A stretch of DNA of 64,000 nucleotides from Chimonanthus salicifolius. Taxonomy: Eukaryota > Streptophyta > Magnoliopsida > Laurales > Calycanthaceae. The stretch lies in assembly GCA_013350335.1 (NCBI GenBank), contig CM023542.1, forward strand, positions 2,542,001-2,606,000. The letters run 5' to 3'. The translations under genes and the position numbers were made by a program. Shown here one piece after another: positions 52,501 to 57,879 of the stretch (the first letter of the stretch is position 1; every line of letters begins with the position of its first letter). The notes beneath the pieces are model-generated. The model made no database searches. It was not told the origin of the DNA and saw nothing but the letters and a program-made list of their open reading frames with translations.

Positions 52501-54362
52501 GTAGATTGCAAAAACCTATTTACGGGTTAAAACAATCTTCTCAACAATGGTTTGCCAAATTTTCATCTACTCTTCTTCAAACTGGTTTCTCTCAGTCTAA
52601 GTCTGATTAATCTTTATTCACACATCACACAGGCAGTTCTTCGACCTTTGTTTTGGTCTATGTTGATGATATCATAATCACTGGTACTAATGTTTTGGTC
52701 ACACGCCTCAAGCACTTTCTTGAAAAGTAATTTTATATTAAAGATTTGGGGCATCTTAAATATTTCCTTGGAATTGAAGTTGCTCGTTCTAAGAAAGGAT
52801 TTTTCCTCACTCAACGGAAATACATTCTAGACATTCTCAAGGATACAGGTTTTATTGGTAGACATGTCTCAGATTTTCCAATGGAACAACACTTGCGATT
52901 ATCACCTGATGATGGGACTTTACTTCCTGATCCCACCACATATCGCCGCCTCGTGGGCCGTCTTATATACCTCACAATTACCCGGCCTGATCTTAATTAC
53001 GCAGTGCATATCCTCAGTCAATTTATGCATTCTCCCCGCACTGCTCATTTAGATGCTACACACCGTGTTATTCGCTATTTGAAGGGTTCCATTGATAAAG
53101 GGATTCTTTTATCTTCATCTAGCAACCTTCATCTCCAGGGCTATTGTGATTCAGATTGGGTTGGTTGCCCACCTACTCGACAGTCCACCACTGGCTATTG
53201 CACCTTCCTTGGTTCCAACCTCATCTCTTGGAAGACTAAGAAGCAGGCTACAGTTTCTCGCTCTTCTACTGAGGTTGAATATCGCGCCATGGCTACCTTA
53301 ACTTATGAACTTCAATGGTTGAAGTATTTGCTCAATGATCTTGGTATTCTTCATCCTTCGCCCATCACATTATTCTGTGACAACCAAGCTGCCTTACACA
53401 TTGCAAATAATCTCGTTTTTCATGAACGAACGAAGCATATTGAACTTGATTGCCATTTTGTTCGAGAGAAGCTCCAGTCTGAGTTCATTGTTCCTCGCCA
53501 CATTCCTTCCTCTCATCAACTTGCCGATGTCTTTACAAAACCGTTGGGCAAAGATCCATTTCATGACTTGATTCGCAAGTTGGGCGTTATTCACATCCTT
53601 GAGGGGAGTATTAGAGTTGACTTTATCTCTAATTAGCATCGCTAATTGTGGGAGTAAATTGAGGGATTTCATTATGTATTTTCCTTTTCATTTATTCATT
53701 CCTTTTGTGTATTTTCTTTCAATTTCTATCTTCTGTAATATTTTTCTATATGAATACAACATCCATTTGGTTATCTTCTCATGAAAGAGAGGAAGACAAT
53801 TCAAATCCATCTCTTATTTCACAGTCTTCCAATCATCTCGCACACCTCCCATTTCATTCACAAATGCTTCTCCATAATCCCTTGCCATTAATTTGAAATT
53901 CGAGAAACTCAAACTCAAAATACCACCAAATATACTTCGCAGACACTAAAATTAAAACAAATTTAACCCTACATTCAGTCATGGATCCCAAACACAATAA
54001 ATGACCACAGAAAGCAGAACCACTTACACATAATATAGAAATAATCATGAATTTACTTAAACATAACGCGTCTATTTCAAAAAAGAATAAGATTTAAAAG
54101 TAAGGAAAACGAAGAAAACATAACACTACAATTCACAAACTCAGCGATTCACAAGAAAACGCTTCAAATGAAAAAAAAAAAAATTGAAACGAAAAGAGAG
54201 ATGAAAGAAGATGAGAAGAGAAGTAGAGAAGTTACATGAGATGGTATCCTTCTTCAAGAAAGTGAAACTGGAGCTCTTGAGGTCGCCATTGATGCTCGAT
54301 CGAGAAGCAGATCCGATAGGCTGAACGGTTGGGATTCGAATCCCTGCGAGAGTAAACGCCAT
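1429..54362 (-). CDS. SBE2: Starch branching enzyme class A (SBE2 type), 14 exons, 3' part off window
   Basis: Plastid 1,4-alpha-glucan branching enzyme: it cuts an alpha-1,4 glucan chain and rejoins it by an alpha-1,6 link in amylopectin synthesis. Exons sum to 1,623 nt (541 codons), all in phase. Residues 1-42 are Ser/Thr-rich and fit a plastid transit peptide; 43-160 are a variable acidic arm; CBM48 follows (YREWAPGAK, then [13 protein letters not shown]); then the GH13 barrel. Visible GH13 regions are MDIVHSH (Asp414, His417), GFRFDGV (nucleophile Asp485) and TIGED (acid/base Glu540). The text [12 protein letters not shown] favours class A over class B. The start at 54362 has A at -3, G at +4 and an in-frame TAA three codons upstream. 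The ESHDQ region and the C-terminal domain lie left of the window. The introns carry nested transposons but the exons look intact. The identification is by family recognition; expression is not known. Confidence 0.96.
2144..2590 (+). mobile_element. TRIM retrotransposon, complete, with TSD
   Basis: Left LTR 2144-2339 (TGTAATACCCC to GTCGTTACA), PBS-like TGGTATCAGAGC at 2342, short internal region, purine tract TAAGGGGGGTAAAT, right LTR 2439-2590. The 5-bp target duplication CTAAA sits at 2139-2143 and 2591-2595. The right LTR lacks about 45 bp near its end that the left one has. At 447 bp with no coding capacity it fits a terminal-repeat retrotransposon in miniature. It lies in SBE2 intron 13, antisense. 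Confidence 0.9.
2902..4578. mobile_element. Non-autonomous hAT-type element, 1.7 kb
   Basis: Ends CAGTGTTGTCAAACCCGACC and, reversed, CAATGTTTTAAAACCGACCC form the terminal inverted repeat. Flanks GGTGAACC (2894-2901) and GTTGAACC (4579-4586) match at 7 of 8 bases, the TSD length of hAT. Termini are rich in GACCCG motifs and the middle is very AT-rich. A second copy of the right end stops at 4353, so a related element is nested or duplicated inside. No transposase frame is seen. It lies in intron 13. Confidence 0.8.
4660..4770 (-). CDS. SBE2: SBE2 exon 13 (catalytic nucleophile)
   Basis: 111 nt, acceptor CTGCAG, donor CAG|GTCAGA. Reads [30 protein letters not shown] and YTHHGLQ. Asp485 in FRFDGV is the GH13 nucleophile. 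The intron before it is only 101 nt. Confidence 0.97.
4872..5001 (-). CDS. SBE2: SBE2 exon 12
   Basis: 130 nt, acceptor TTACAG, donor GAG|GTATGG. Reads [30 protein letters not shown] and [14 protein letters not shown]. Relatives usually read WMWDSR and GNWE, so two mild substitutions appear here. It is separated from exon 11 by a 10.8-kb intron of nested repeats. Confidence 0.95.
5480..5700 (+). mobile_element. LINE 3' tail with stem-loop
   Basis: LINE 3' untranslated end: perfect hairpin GGTCTAAGTCTCTTAGACC (5584-5602), then TTTAATGAAATC, TTTACCGCTC and an A-rich tail with GAAAA repeats (5667-5700). The same text is found in other LINE tails of this window. It is heavily 5'-truncated. Confidence 0.7.
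5701..7106. other. Intron 11 DNA around the inverted repeat
   Basis: Apart from the hairpin, no gene is seen. 5750-6160 and 6370-6540 look repeat-derived but belong to no recognised family. Open frames at 6201-6464 (-) and 6161-6367 (+) are products of the inverted repeat. Confidence 0.5.
6175..6369. repeat. Long inverted repeat (76-bp arms, 43-nt loop)
   Basis: Arms 6175-6250 and 6294-6369 are inverted copies with about five mismatches over 76 bp. The loop is 6251-6293. Weaker inverted similarity continues a few bases outward. It would form a strong hairpin in the SBE2 pre-mRNA (intron 11). It may be a MITE core or a small-RNA precursor; no family was recognised. Confidence 0.85.
7304..8339. 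mobile_element. Solo LTR, 1,036 bp, TSD CCCCT
   Basis: Begins TGATGCGGG and ends CCTGCATCA, so the termini are a TGATGC/GCATCA inverted pair. The 5-bp duplication CCCCT lies at 7299-7303 and 8340-8344. A promoter-like and polyadenylation-like stretch (TATATAAGCAATG, then TTGAATGGAAATGAAAG) lies near 7475-7530. It sits inside the LINE 3' region and no internal retrotransposon domain remains. Confidence 0.85.
10285..10840. repeat. 20-bp minisatellite with 40-bp higher-order unit
   Basis: Monomers such as ACCAATACGTCTACCATGGG alternate with ACCAACATGTCCACCATAAT, giving a 20-bp period and a 40-bp dimer. The best-preserved part is about 10,590-10,830. Looser CCATGGGTATAATC-type repeats flank it on both sides. 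Confidence 0.85.
11437..11860. repeat. Tandem repeat of about 50 bp
   Basis: At least four units containing CACGTGAGGGACGCACCC followed by ATACCACGTCTCAATAT, with variable spacers. They contain CACGTG cores. Part of the 3.4-kb LTR-type insertion. Confidence 0.8.
13333..13597 (+). mobile_element. Small Copia-type solo LTR
   Basis: TGTGAGACCCG to ATATTCAACA interrupts the LINE reverse transcriptase. It has the A-rich TTTTGGAATACAATACAGA then TTCTCTCTG text seen in the other Copia LTRs here. No clear target duplication was found, so the edges are uncertain. Confidence 0.5.
13872..14697. mobile_element. Mosaic TRIM cluster
   Basis: At least three TRIM LTR segments share internal domains. 14049-14265 is an LTR (TGTGAAGCC to GCTACA) followed by PBS TGGTATCAGAAC, internal GAGCCGGGTACGGCTCTGG, purine tract AAGGGGGGGTAGAT, then a second LTR (14348 to GGCGTTACA at 14697). 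To the left, 13872 begins an inverted LTR end (TGTAACGCCCCGTCCCACC). The two outer edges are thus inverted copies of about 50 bp. Which parts arose by nesting and which by recombination is not resolved. Confidence 0.75.
14700..15106 (+). mobile_element. LINE RNase H tail with 3' stem-loop
   Basis: RNase H end ([15 protein letters not shown], then [20 protein letters not shown]) from 14700 to a stop at 14860. The 3' UTR follows with hairpin GTTTAAGTCTCTTAGAC (14979-14995) and ends GTTATCGCTC plus an A-tail at 15096. Confidence 0.8.
15111..15440. repeat. Diverged tandem duplication, period 205 bp
   Basis: ATGAAAACATAGAACT at 15111 recurs as ATGGAAACATAGAACT at 15316, and the following text (TTGACCT, then TTTTTTCCT, then AGTAGAAATGCTTT) repeats in the same order. 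It lies in intron 11, 400 bp from exon 11. Confidence 0.7.
15846..15965 (-). CDS. SBE2: SBE2 exon 11 (GH13 region I)
   Basis: 120 nt, acceptor CTGTAG, donor AG|GTTAGA. Reads [31 protein letters not shown] and [10 protein letters not shown]. It holds region I (Asp414, His417). [10 protein letters not shown] is the class A form. Confidence 0.97.
16180..16370. mobile_element. hAT element right-end fragment
   Basis: Same text as the right part of the element at 2902-4578: TTAATAATTTAATATTATTT, then GAACCTTATATAACCCGACC, ending TTTAAAACATTG. The left end is not found. It lies in intron 10. Confidence 0.65.
16384..17357 (+). mobile_element. Copia 3' end and LTR, split by a TRIM
   Basis: 16384-16620 is the RNase H tail of a Copia polyprotein ([25 protein letters not shown], then [18 protein letters not shown]) with stops. 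It resumes after the TRIM at 17114 with purine tract GAGGGGGAG and LTR 17123-17357 (TGTTGTAAATG to TTCTAACA). Confidence 0.8.
16627..17108 (-). mobile_element. TRIM retrotransposon, minus, TSD AGCTT
   Basis: LTRs 16627-16859 and 16959-17108, each starting TGTAA(T/C)GACCC on the plus strand. Between them lie the reversed purine tract ATCCACCCCCC (16860) and the reversed primer site GATACCA (near 16949). AGCTT flanks both sides (16622-16626, 17109-17113). One LTR has about 80 bp more than the other. It sits inside the Copia 3' end. Confidence 0.88.
17358..18580. other. Intron DNA around exon 10, nothing recognised
   Basis: Outside exon 10 (17702-17823) no gene or element was identified. A short repeat with ACACCATCTTCTC lies near 18150-18200. 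Confidence 0.5.
17702..17823 (-). CDS. SBE2: SBE2 exon 10
   Basis: 122 nt, acceptor TTGCAG, donor GG|GTATTT. Reads [30 protein letters not shown] and [21 protein letters not shown] is highly conserved in branching enzymes. Confidence 0.96.
18588..18800 (-). pseudogene. Copia gag fragment with primer-binding site
   Basis: Minus-strand text [18 protein letters not shown], then [17 protein letters not shown] and [11 protein letters not shown] matches Copia gag. It is preceded by TTTGGTATCAGAGC (reversed at 18786-18800), a tRNA-Met primer site. The gag N-terminus is missing. Confidence 0.75.
19954..20900 (-). pseudogene. Second Copia gag N-terminus and leader
   Basis: 19954-20136 contains [10 protein letters not shown], the start of Copia gag. 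The region up to about 20,900 is non-coding leader-like DNA with a TGGCATCAG primer-site-like match (reversed, near 20890). The 18.8-19.9 kb stretch between the two gag pieces is probably LTR or inserted DNA. Confidence 0.5.
20901..22940. other. Intron 9 DNA, mostly unassigned
   Basis: Low-complexity AT-rich intron DNA. 20900-21100 may be an LTR of the Copia remnant. 21150-21400 is repeat-like. Exon-like splice signals occur near 22560-22605 (described under findings). No other gene was identified. Confidence 0.4.
23420..23500. repeat. G-rich tract and (GGT)n microsatellite
   Basis: A run of about nine G followed by about ten GGT/GTG units inside the LINE frame. Confidence 0.9.
24248..24753. 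mobile_element. hAT-type MITE with perfect 8-bp TSD
   Basis: Termini CAATGTTGTGAAAATC and, reversed, CATGGTTGTTAAAATC. CTATATAT flanks both sides exactly (24240-24247, 24754-24761). The interior repeats GAATCGTA/TACGATTC motifs. No coding capacity; nested in the LINE 3' UTR. Confidence 0.9.
25466..26120 (-). mobile_element. LINE RNase H tail
   Basis: On the minus strand, RNase H text with stops: [19 protein letters not shown], then [17 protein letters not shown] and [10 protein letters not shown], ending in a reversed A-tail (T-run at 25468-25477). It lies in intron 9. Confidence 0.7.
26704..26787 (-). CDS. SBE2: SBE2 exon 9
   Basis: 84 nt, acceptor TTATAG, donor ACG|GTATGC. Reads [16 protein letters not shown], then [12 protein letters not shown], the start of the GH13 barrel. 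Confidence 0.95.
26894..27440 (-). mobile_element. LINE RNase H tail
   Basis: Minus text [30 protein letters not shown], then [18 protein letters not shown] and [14 protein letters not shown]. The reversed tail GCTAAAAAAAA is at 26898-26909. It lies in intron 8, about 100 bp from exon 9. Confidence 0.8.
27600..29035 (-). mobile_element. Internally deleted Copia (leader + 3' LTR)
   Basis: On the minus strand a leader-like open stretch (28485-27877) ends at MASFGSSR, resembling the gag start of the Copia at 38-43 kb. It passes almost directly to purine-rich GTGGGGAGC and an LTR start TGTTGATATATATTATG (reversed at 27816-27832). gag-pol is gone. The 5' LTR was not found. Confidence 0.5.
29342..29497. 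repeat. Two tandem 78-bp units
   Basis: ATTTTTATTATATCAATATA starts at 29342 and again at 29420; the units match almost base for base. A weaker pair (ATATTATATATGTAT, then GAATTAATTAA) follows at 29620-29700. Confidence 0.85.
29780..29960. mobile_element. hAT element right-end fragment
   Basis: Third copy of the right end seen at 4578 and 16370: TTAATGATTTAATATTATTT, then GAACGTTATTTAACCCAATC, ending CTAATAACATTG. It lies in intron 8, 270 bp from exon 8. Confidence 0.65.
30234..30350 (-). CDS. SBE2: SBE2 exon 8
   Basis: 117 nt, acceptor TCATAG, donor GAG|GTATGT. Reads [31 protein letters not shown] and IYYDPPDE. Many relatives have IRMDTP, so IHMDTP is a small change here. Confidence 0.96.
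31004..31621. mobile_element. hAT MITE (TAGGGCTGAAA family), perfect TSD
   Basis: TAGGGCTGAAACTCGGGTAG at the left and the same motif reversed (CCCAAGTTTCAGCCCTA) at the right. GCAAGTAG flanks both ends (30996-31003, 31622-31629). Subterminal CGACCCGACTCG motifs; AT-rich interior, no coding. It lies in SBE2 intron 7. Confidence 0.92.
31630..33230. other. Intron 7 DNA with LTR-like text
   Basis: Probably decayed LTR-retrotransposon DNA. 32695-32765 holds two imperfect 37-bp units, each near-palindromic (GAGTTAAACCGTACTTAACTC type). No coding domain was recognised. Confidence 0.4.
33238..33290. repeat. (GGT)n microsatellite
   Basis: Interrupted GGT/GAT triplet run in intron 7. Confidence 0.9.
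33291..34479. other. Intron 7 DNA with RY-type motifs
   Basis: CATGCATG motifs occur at about 33393, 33466 and 33608, with CAG triplets at 33614-33630 and a (GA)n run at 34385-34407. The open frame at 33408-33797 is not recognised and looks accidental. Confidence 0.4.
34480..34560 (-). CDS. SBE2: SBE2 exon 7
   Basis: 81 nt, acceptor GAACAG, donor AAG|GTATTG. Reads [16 protein letters not shown], then [11 protein letters not shown], the end of CBM48. Confidence 0.96.
34561..36663. other. Intron 6, nothing recognised
   Basis: AT-rich intron DNA with no element boundaries that can be supported. Confidence 0.5.
36664..36723 (-). CDS. SBE2: SBE2 exon 6
   Basis: 60 nt, acceptor TTTCAG, donor CAG|GTATGT. 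Reads [20 protein letters not shown], the CBM48 core with the GDFNNW signature. It is separated from exon 5 by 6.9 kb. Confidence 0.95.
37432..37534 (+). mobile_element. Very short LINE 3' tail with 13-bp TSD
   Basis: 103 bp ending TTAATCGTTAATGTTTC plus an A-run, flanked by AAGATAGGATATG at 37419-37431 and 37535-37547. The tail text resembles the end of the LINE at 24.8 kb. It lies in intron 5. Confidence 0.75.
37747..37812. repeat. Tandem repeat, 27-bp unit
   Basis: CAGTCTCCCTATTGAAAATG occurs twice and a third partial unit follows. Confidence 0.85.
38132..38383 (+). repeat. Copia 5' LTR
   Basis: TGTTGTGGGACCC to AATTCTACA, with a TATA-like TATATAAA at 38276-38283. Confidence 0.93.
39089..39931 (+). 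pseudogene. Copia gag with zinc knuckle, frameshifted
   Basis: Capsid-type text [18 protein letters not shown] and [17 protein letters not shown], then, after a frame change near 39475, [18 protein letters not shown] second frame change leads to the CCHC knuckle [14 protein letters not shown] (39890-39931). The 700-bp leader before it (38384-39088) is unusually long and has one chance open frame. Confidence 0.85.
39932..41577 (+). pseudogene. Copia protease and integrase, core deleted
   Basis: Protease [13 protein letters not shown] (about 40147). Integrase zinc finger WHCPLGHP, then [10 protein letters not shown], then the first catalytic Asp in HSDVWQSP and FVDDFSR. Near 40850 the text jumps and shifts frame from FYHFQLYF to LQQHGI, then [20 protein letters not shown]. 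About 50 residues that normally hold the second catalytic Asp are missing, so this integrase cannot work. The C-terminal part ends at a stop at 41577. Confidence 0.85.
41578..43047 (+). pseudogene. Copia reverse transcriptase and RNase H, broken
   Basis: RT text [51 protein letters not shown] and the YVDD box (42099-42110). A stop near 41690 and shifts near 42210 and 42490 break it. RNase H follows ([19 protein letters not shown], then [14 protein letters not shown] and [13 protein letters not shown]), ending at 43047 just before the purine tract. Confidence 0.88.
43055..43306 (+). repeat. Copia 3' LTR
   Basis: Same length as the 5' LTR, about six substitutions, no indel seen. It starts directly after the purine tract. 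Confidence 0.93.
43307..43670. other. Intron 5 remainder
   Basis: Ordinary intron DNA between the Copia 3' LTR and exon 5. Nothing else was recognised. Confidence 0.6.
43671..43713 (-). CDS. SBE2: SBE2 exon 5 (micro-exon)
   Basis: Only 43 nt, acceptor TTTCAG, donor AAG|GTCTGA. Reads [15 protein letters not shown], the first strand of CBM48. It restores phase 0. The following intron holds the nearly complete Copia element. Confidence 0.95.
43876..43974 (-). CDS. SBE2: SBE2 exon 4
   Basis: 99 nt, acceptor TACAG, donor AG|GTACAA. Reads [16 protein letters not shown], then [14 protein letters not shown], a strongly conserved class A stretch just before CBM48. Confidence 0.95.
44661..44908 (-). 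CDS. SBE2: SBE2 exon 3
   Basis: 248 nt, acceptor TTGTAG, donor CG|GTATGA. The first 60 codons are low-similarity and acidic. The end, [14 protein letters not shown] followed by GHLDYR, is the conserved entry to the branching-enzyme N-terminal domain. Confidence 0.94.
45078..45420 (-). mobile_element. LINE 3' fragment, different subfamily
   Basis: A T-run at 45078-45090 (reversed A-tail) is followed by minus-strand text [18 protein letters not shown] and [12 protein letters not shown], resembling the linker after the LINE zinc-binding domain. It lies in intron 2. Confidence 0.5.
45506..45655 (+). mobile_element. LINE RT fragment
   Basis: [20 protein letters not shown], then [19 protein letters not shown], a conserved LINE RT stretch. 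It ends abruptly at about 45655. It lies in intron 2. Confidence 0.7.
46413..46564 (-). CDS. SBE2: SBE2 exon 2
   Basis: 152 nt between acceptor TTGTAG (46565) and donor CAG|GTTTGT. Reads [15 protein letters not shown], then [13 protein letters not shown], and ends SDDEQ. This is the variable acidic region after the transit peptide; FAGKSS and KVLVPG are typical of SBE2. It joins exon 1 in phase across a 7.7-kb intron. Confidence 0.92.
46565..47340. other. Intron 1 DNA next to exon 2
   Basis: No element or gene was recognised. Confidence 0.5.
47360..47935 (-). mobile_element. LINE RNase H tail with 3' stem-loop
   Basis: Minus text [38 protein letters not shown], then [18 protein letters not shown] and [14 protein letters not shown]. 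The reversed end TTACCGCTCAAA is at 47366-47377, and hairpin GGTCTAACAAGATTAGACC lies at 47424-47442. Confidence 0.85.
48380..49260 (-). mobile_element. LINE RNase H tail with 3' stem-loop
   Basis: Minus text [38 protein letters not shown], then [19 protein letters not shown] and [18 protein letters not shown]-run at 48380-48391 is the reversed A-tail; a stem AGGTCT/AGACCT is at 48451-48471. Confidence 0.83.
49329..49681 (+). mobile_element. TRIM-type solo LTR
   Basis: TGTGATGGCC to GTCGTCACA, with family text CCCACATTGCC, GCATGAGACCTTTTGGG and GTTGGGTGGGGTAGGGTCG matching the other TRIM LTRs. No clear target duplication. It lies in intron 1. Confidence 0.6.
49800..50160 (+). other. Unassigned lysine/asparagine-rich open stretch
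   Basis: Codons from 49800 read [20 protein letters not shown], then [20 protein letters not shown]. After one stop at 49979 the same frame continues [20 protein letters not shown]. It looks helical and coding-like but belongs to no family I can name. A 35-bp segment (AAATCCTTACGTTACAACCC type) is repeated at 50085 and 50127. Confidence 0.3.
50160..50275. repeat. GCTACAGT-motif degenerate repeat
   Basis: GCTACAGT(G/A) occurs four times at spacings near 12-25 bp, joined by TTTTATAC/TTTTCTAC. It lies between the unassigned stretch and the Copia remnant. Confidence 0.7.
50280..53830 (+). mobile_element. Decayed Copia element, 5'-truncated
   Basis: Protease-flank text [17 protein letters not shown] (50440); integrase [46 protein letters not shown] (second Asp kept) and [58 protein letters not shown] at 52659-52670; RNase [21 protein letters not shown] and [13 protein letters not shown] to 53636. 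Stops at about 50865, 51861, 52402, 52608 and 52729 break it. Purine tract GAGGGGAG at 53601; LTR-like DNA from 53609 to about 53825. No left LTR was found. Antisense in SBE2 intron 1. Confidence 0.88.
52746..53636 (+). pseudogene. Copia RT thumb and RNase H, open
   Basis: A 296-codon open stretch, the best kept part of this element: [40 protein letters not shown] and [17 protein letters not shown]. Upstream stops separate it from the catalytic RT core. Confidence 0.85.
54236..54362 (-). CDS. SBE2: SBE2 exon 1 (start codon, transit peptide)
   Basis: Encodes residues 1-42 plus one base. It begins [11 protein letters not shown] and ends LKKDTIS, matching the conserved N-terminus of dicot SBE2 proteins (SSSxxFLKKDT). 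The donor is T|GTAACTT at 54235. It contains a perfect 14-bp palindrome, GGGATTCGAATCCC (54331-54344), which is coding. Confidence 0.93.
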
Positions 54363-54700
54363 ACTAGTTTATTTTAGTGATTTTCAAGGGTTTCTATAAA
54401 ATGAAGGAAATCTATTATCAAGGCGTGATTTCAGAAGCCGAGAGATATCACGGAAGAGGTGTGCGACGAACGAGAGGTTTCCGATCGACCTGTCAGTCCA
54501 TCACTCTTATCACACCACCCTCAGCCGCAGCTACGTGTGGAGCTGTGAGTTGCATGGACGAGGGATTATCCCGTAATGCGGAGGCTACGCTGATTTGTAC
54601 TCTCTCATATCGGGCTACTTGTTTCAAATAAGAAATTAGGTACAAAATTATCCTGTAAGTCTAGATAATTAAAAATTAAATTATTTACATGTTATTTAAA
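54363..54700 (-). promoter_or_regulatory. Presumed SBE2 5' UTR and core promoter
   Basis: Directly upstream of the ATG. No convincing TATA box was found. A TACGTG core (54532-54537) and pyrimidine-rich text on the minus strand are the only notable features. The plus-strand open frame 54377-54631 is judged accidental. Confidence 0.35.
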
Positions 54701-57700
54701 AGAAATAAAGCATTTTTGTTGAATTGTCTAGTCATGTTGATAAAAGGAAAATCAATTTAAACTTTGAACTTGCATAACAAAATTTGAATGAATTTTAAGG
54801 TACTTAAAAAATTAATAATATATAGGGTTAGAAATATAGTGTCTCTTCAAAGGTATTACGGTTTATCGGTTGCAAAATGTAGCTTCACCAAGTGTGTTTC
54901 ATGGGTTATTTTCTTCCATAATTTTCAAAACATCTATATGTCACACATTTTGGGAGCATAGAAAAAAATTGTGTTGATCTCGCTTGAATTCATAATGATT
55001 TTGACCTCCTTTTCAGCTTTGTTTTCCTTTTTTCTATTTTCTATTTCCCTTGCTTGTAACGGTTTTTTTATCTTTTATTTGTATTTTCACCTCTAATACC
55101 TTTTATATATTAATATATGAATCATTTAAAAAAATAGAAATATAAAGTATCAAATTTTTTAATAAGTTCATCTGAAGCTGAATTACAAGGGGATCAGACT
55201 CAAATCCAACCTTCATTATATATAAATAATATTTATATAGAATGTTATACAAATGATCAAGGCTTTAATGAGGCAGATTGGATCCCAATTTTCAAATTCA
55301 CTTAATTCATGGTAGTTGACTTAGATACATGTAACAACTAAAATATTTAATCTTTTGAAGATAAAGGAGAATTTTCATTTTAAGAACGTGATTAAGATAA
55401 TTCATTAAAATAATACTTGAATGTAGTAAAATAAAAAAAGGAAAAAGTCGTGTTCATGATATTATTAGGATGTATATTACTATAACAGTATAGTAGATTA
55501 TTTTTGTACTTTTGAATTCTTTTAATAATAATAATAATAATAATAATATAAGTAAATTGTTTTATTGAAAAAAAAAAAGGTCAATTCTGAATAGAGTTCT
55601 CCTTCTAATGAAAGTCCCTCCATCTGTAAGGATGAAATGCTAAATAAACAATGAGAGTGGAACAAAAGAGGAATTTTATGTTGTGAACTCTTTAAGGATG
55701 ACTTGATGAGGGGTTGTCTTCCCTAATTAACTGAAAAAAACACGACATCTTGTCCTCACGGCTTGCCCGTGGCGTCCGTGTGTATGGTTTAGCATGGTGC
55801 CGAGCTGCAAGAAGGAAAGAGTGGGACCCGAGAAGGGGTTGGGAGCCCACATGAAAAGTGCCGTTTTTTTGCCTCCTTTCCTTTGGATCTTTACAGACAA
55901 CCAAAAGGCAGATCAGAAATGAACGGAGGCGAGTTGGGGTTCCTATTTTTCTAGTTTCTCCAAATTGCCCTTGTATTTCGAGTAACTTTCGAGATTCGAG
56001 TAAATTTTCTAATATTCTCGGCCCTTTCATCGAGAGGATAACTGGTGGTGGAAGTGTGGAACAGAGGAAATTTGCATCTTGATTTCCCTCTTGTATTACT
56101 TGACCCTGCCATTACGCTAGAATTTCCAAAATGCCCTTCTTCTCGAAGTAGCAGTGTTCCAAGCCTTTTCATTTTTAATTGTTTCATTTATTGAGAATCA
56201 TGTGGTTTATCCCTCATTTTATAATATTTTAAAATATTCATTTTATTGAAATGTAATTTCAGACTATTTATAGTCATTTACTCTTTCTCTTAATAGTTTT
56301 CACATACTCATCCTTCTATCCTCTTTAAAAAATCACTTTTAGAAAGATATCAACATCTCGATCGATATTTCTCTCTTTTTCTTTTTTTTGCCAAATATCA
56401 ATCAATATAATGCGTATTAGCTAAGATATCTTGTGTTAAAAAACCTGAAATCTAAAACCCTAATTTCAAATGTGCCGTTTGGATCTATATGTAAGATAAA
56501 ATAATTTTTTTAATGATAAAGATAAAATAAATCAAAATATAGTAGAAAAGGAAGGAAATAACAAGAATTTAAAACTAATCAGGCTGCTTATGTACAGTAT
56601 TTTGAAGTGAAAACTTTGTCATTTTATAAAGTTTGTACTTTATAGAGTCATTAGTTTAATTTATTGTTTATGACTTTATGGACTTATGGGCTTTTCAATA
56701 TCTACAATGTCTCCCTCACCCCTTTTTCTTCACCTCACTAGATTGAATTTGTTTACTTAAGGGCTAAAATTGATAATCAACTCTCTCCTTTTTTCATTTT
56801 TTTTTTCAAAGATTGGATTCTAAGAAAACTTTTCTATCCACACTTATCGGTAATACTATGGAGAATATCATTAATTTCAATCCCTATGATTGAATAAGTA
56901 TAAAGTTGTCATGTTTTCTCTTTAAATTTTAAAAATTCAATTTAAGAGTTAGTAATTAATTTTTTTTATATTATTGCACTTTGAAAGGATGAATAATTTT
57001 TCATTTGTCATTGGGTTAGAGCTCTCTTTTTTACTATTAATAGGTACATGTAGATTTTCATGCATCTTCGTCACGTATTAATAAAAAATAATTTAACCAA
57101 TGCGATTTTCTGGTACAAAGAAATTTATAATTAATCACCTGATGTGCTCTCCATCCGAAAGTACCGTCAATCTAATTAAAAAATATATCTTCTCGTACTT
57201 GTTTAATGTAAATCTTTAAAAAAAATCTCACCAACGAAAAAACTCCGAATATATTGCTTTCAATCATAGTCATCTGACTTCAACGACCGCTCGAAACCGG
57301 AGGATCCCACATGTCCCAGTCGTGCTACAAGAAAATCAGATTTATTATATATTCTGTTGCTAGAAAGATATTATAAGATTAATATTTTGATTTTTCTTTT
57401 TAAAAAAATTATATGTGAATAATTATAGAATACTCAGCGTAAAACTCCTATAAATGAGTCCACCATATCAAAGTTAAACTATAAGAGCTCGAACTTAATT
57501 ATATAAGATCGTTAAATGATAACTTAAAGTTTAGAAACTTGTTAAATTAAAAATACATACAGTGATCGTTTGGTCTCATTTTGAAAATAATGAATTGAAT
57601 AATTTGATGTTGTTTGCTTTTAATAAATCCATCTTTGTAGCAACAACTTTTTTGTAAATATACTAAATGTATTTCATTGTCATAGGCATACATTACCTTT

Positions 57701-57868
57701 GTGTAAATATACCAAATACATTTCATTGTCTTAGACACCTAAATGTCCAAGTAAAATGGTTACTACTCTACACATTTACGCATAAGATTCTTGGAGTGAT
57801 TATGTGTTTATTATATAAATGCTTTTTTTCTAATATATAGTTCATTACAAATTTTGTTAGTTGAATCA
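54701..57868. other. Upstream DNA, no gene recognised
   Basis: AT-rich except for a more balanced block at 55690-56110 with overlapping open frames on both strands (55692-56030 minus, 112 codons), not recognised. (TAA)n at 55523-55547. A 49-bp imperfect tandem (GTAAATATAC type) lies at 57654-57735. Confidence 0.45.
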
Positions 57869-57879
57869 AGTAAGTTATG

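Noticed and set aside
54331..54344. GGGATTCGAATCCC, resembling a tRNA T-arm
   Set aside because: It is coding sequence of SBE2 exon 1, and no acceptor or anticodon stem lies around it.
54377..54631. 84-codon plus-strand open frame just upstream of SBE2
   Set aside because: It overlaps the expected 5' UTR/promoter of SBE2 on the other strand and shows no familiar domain.
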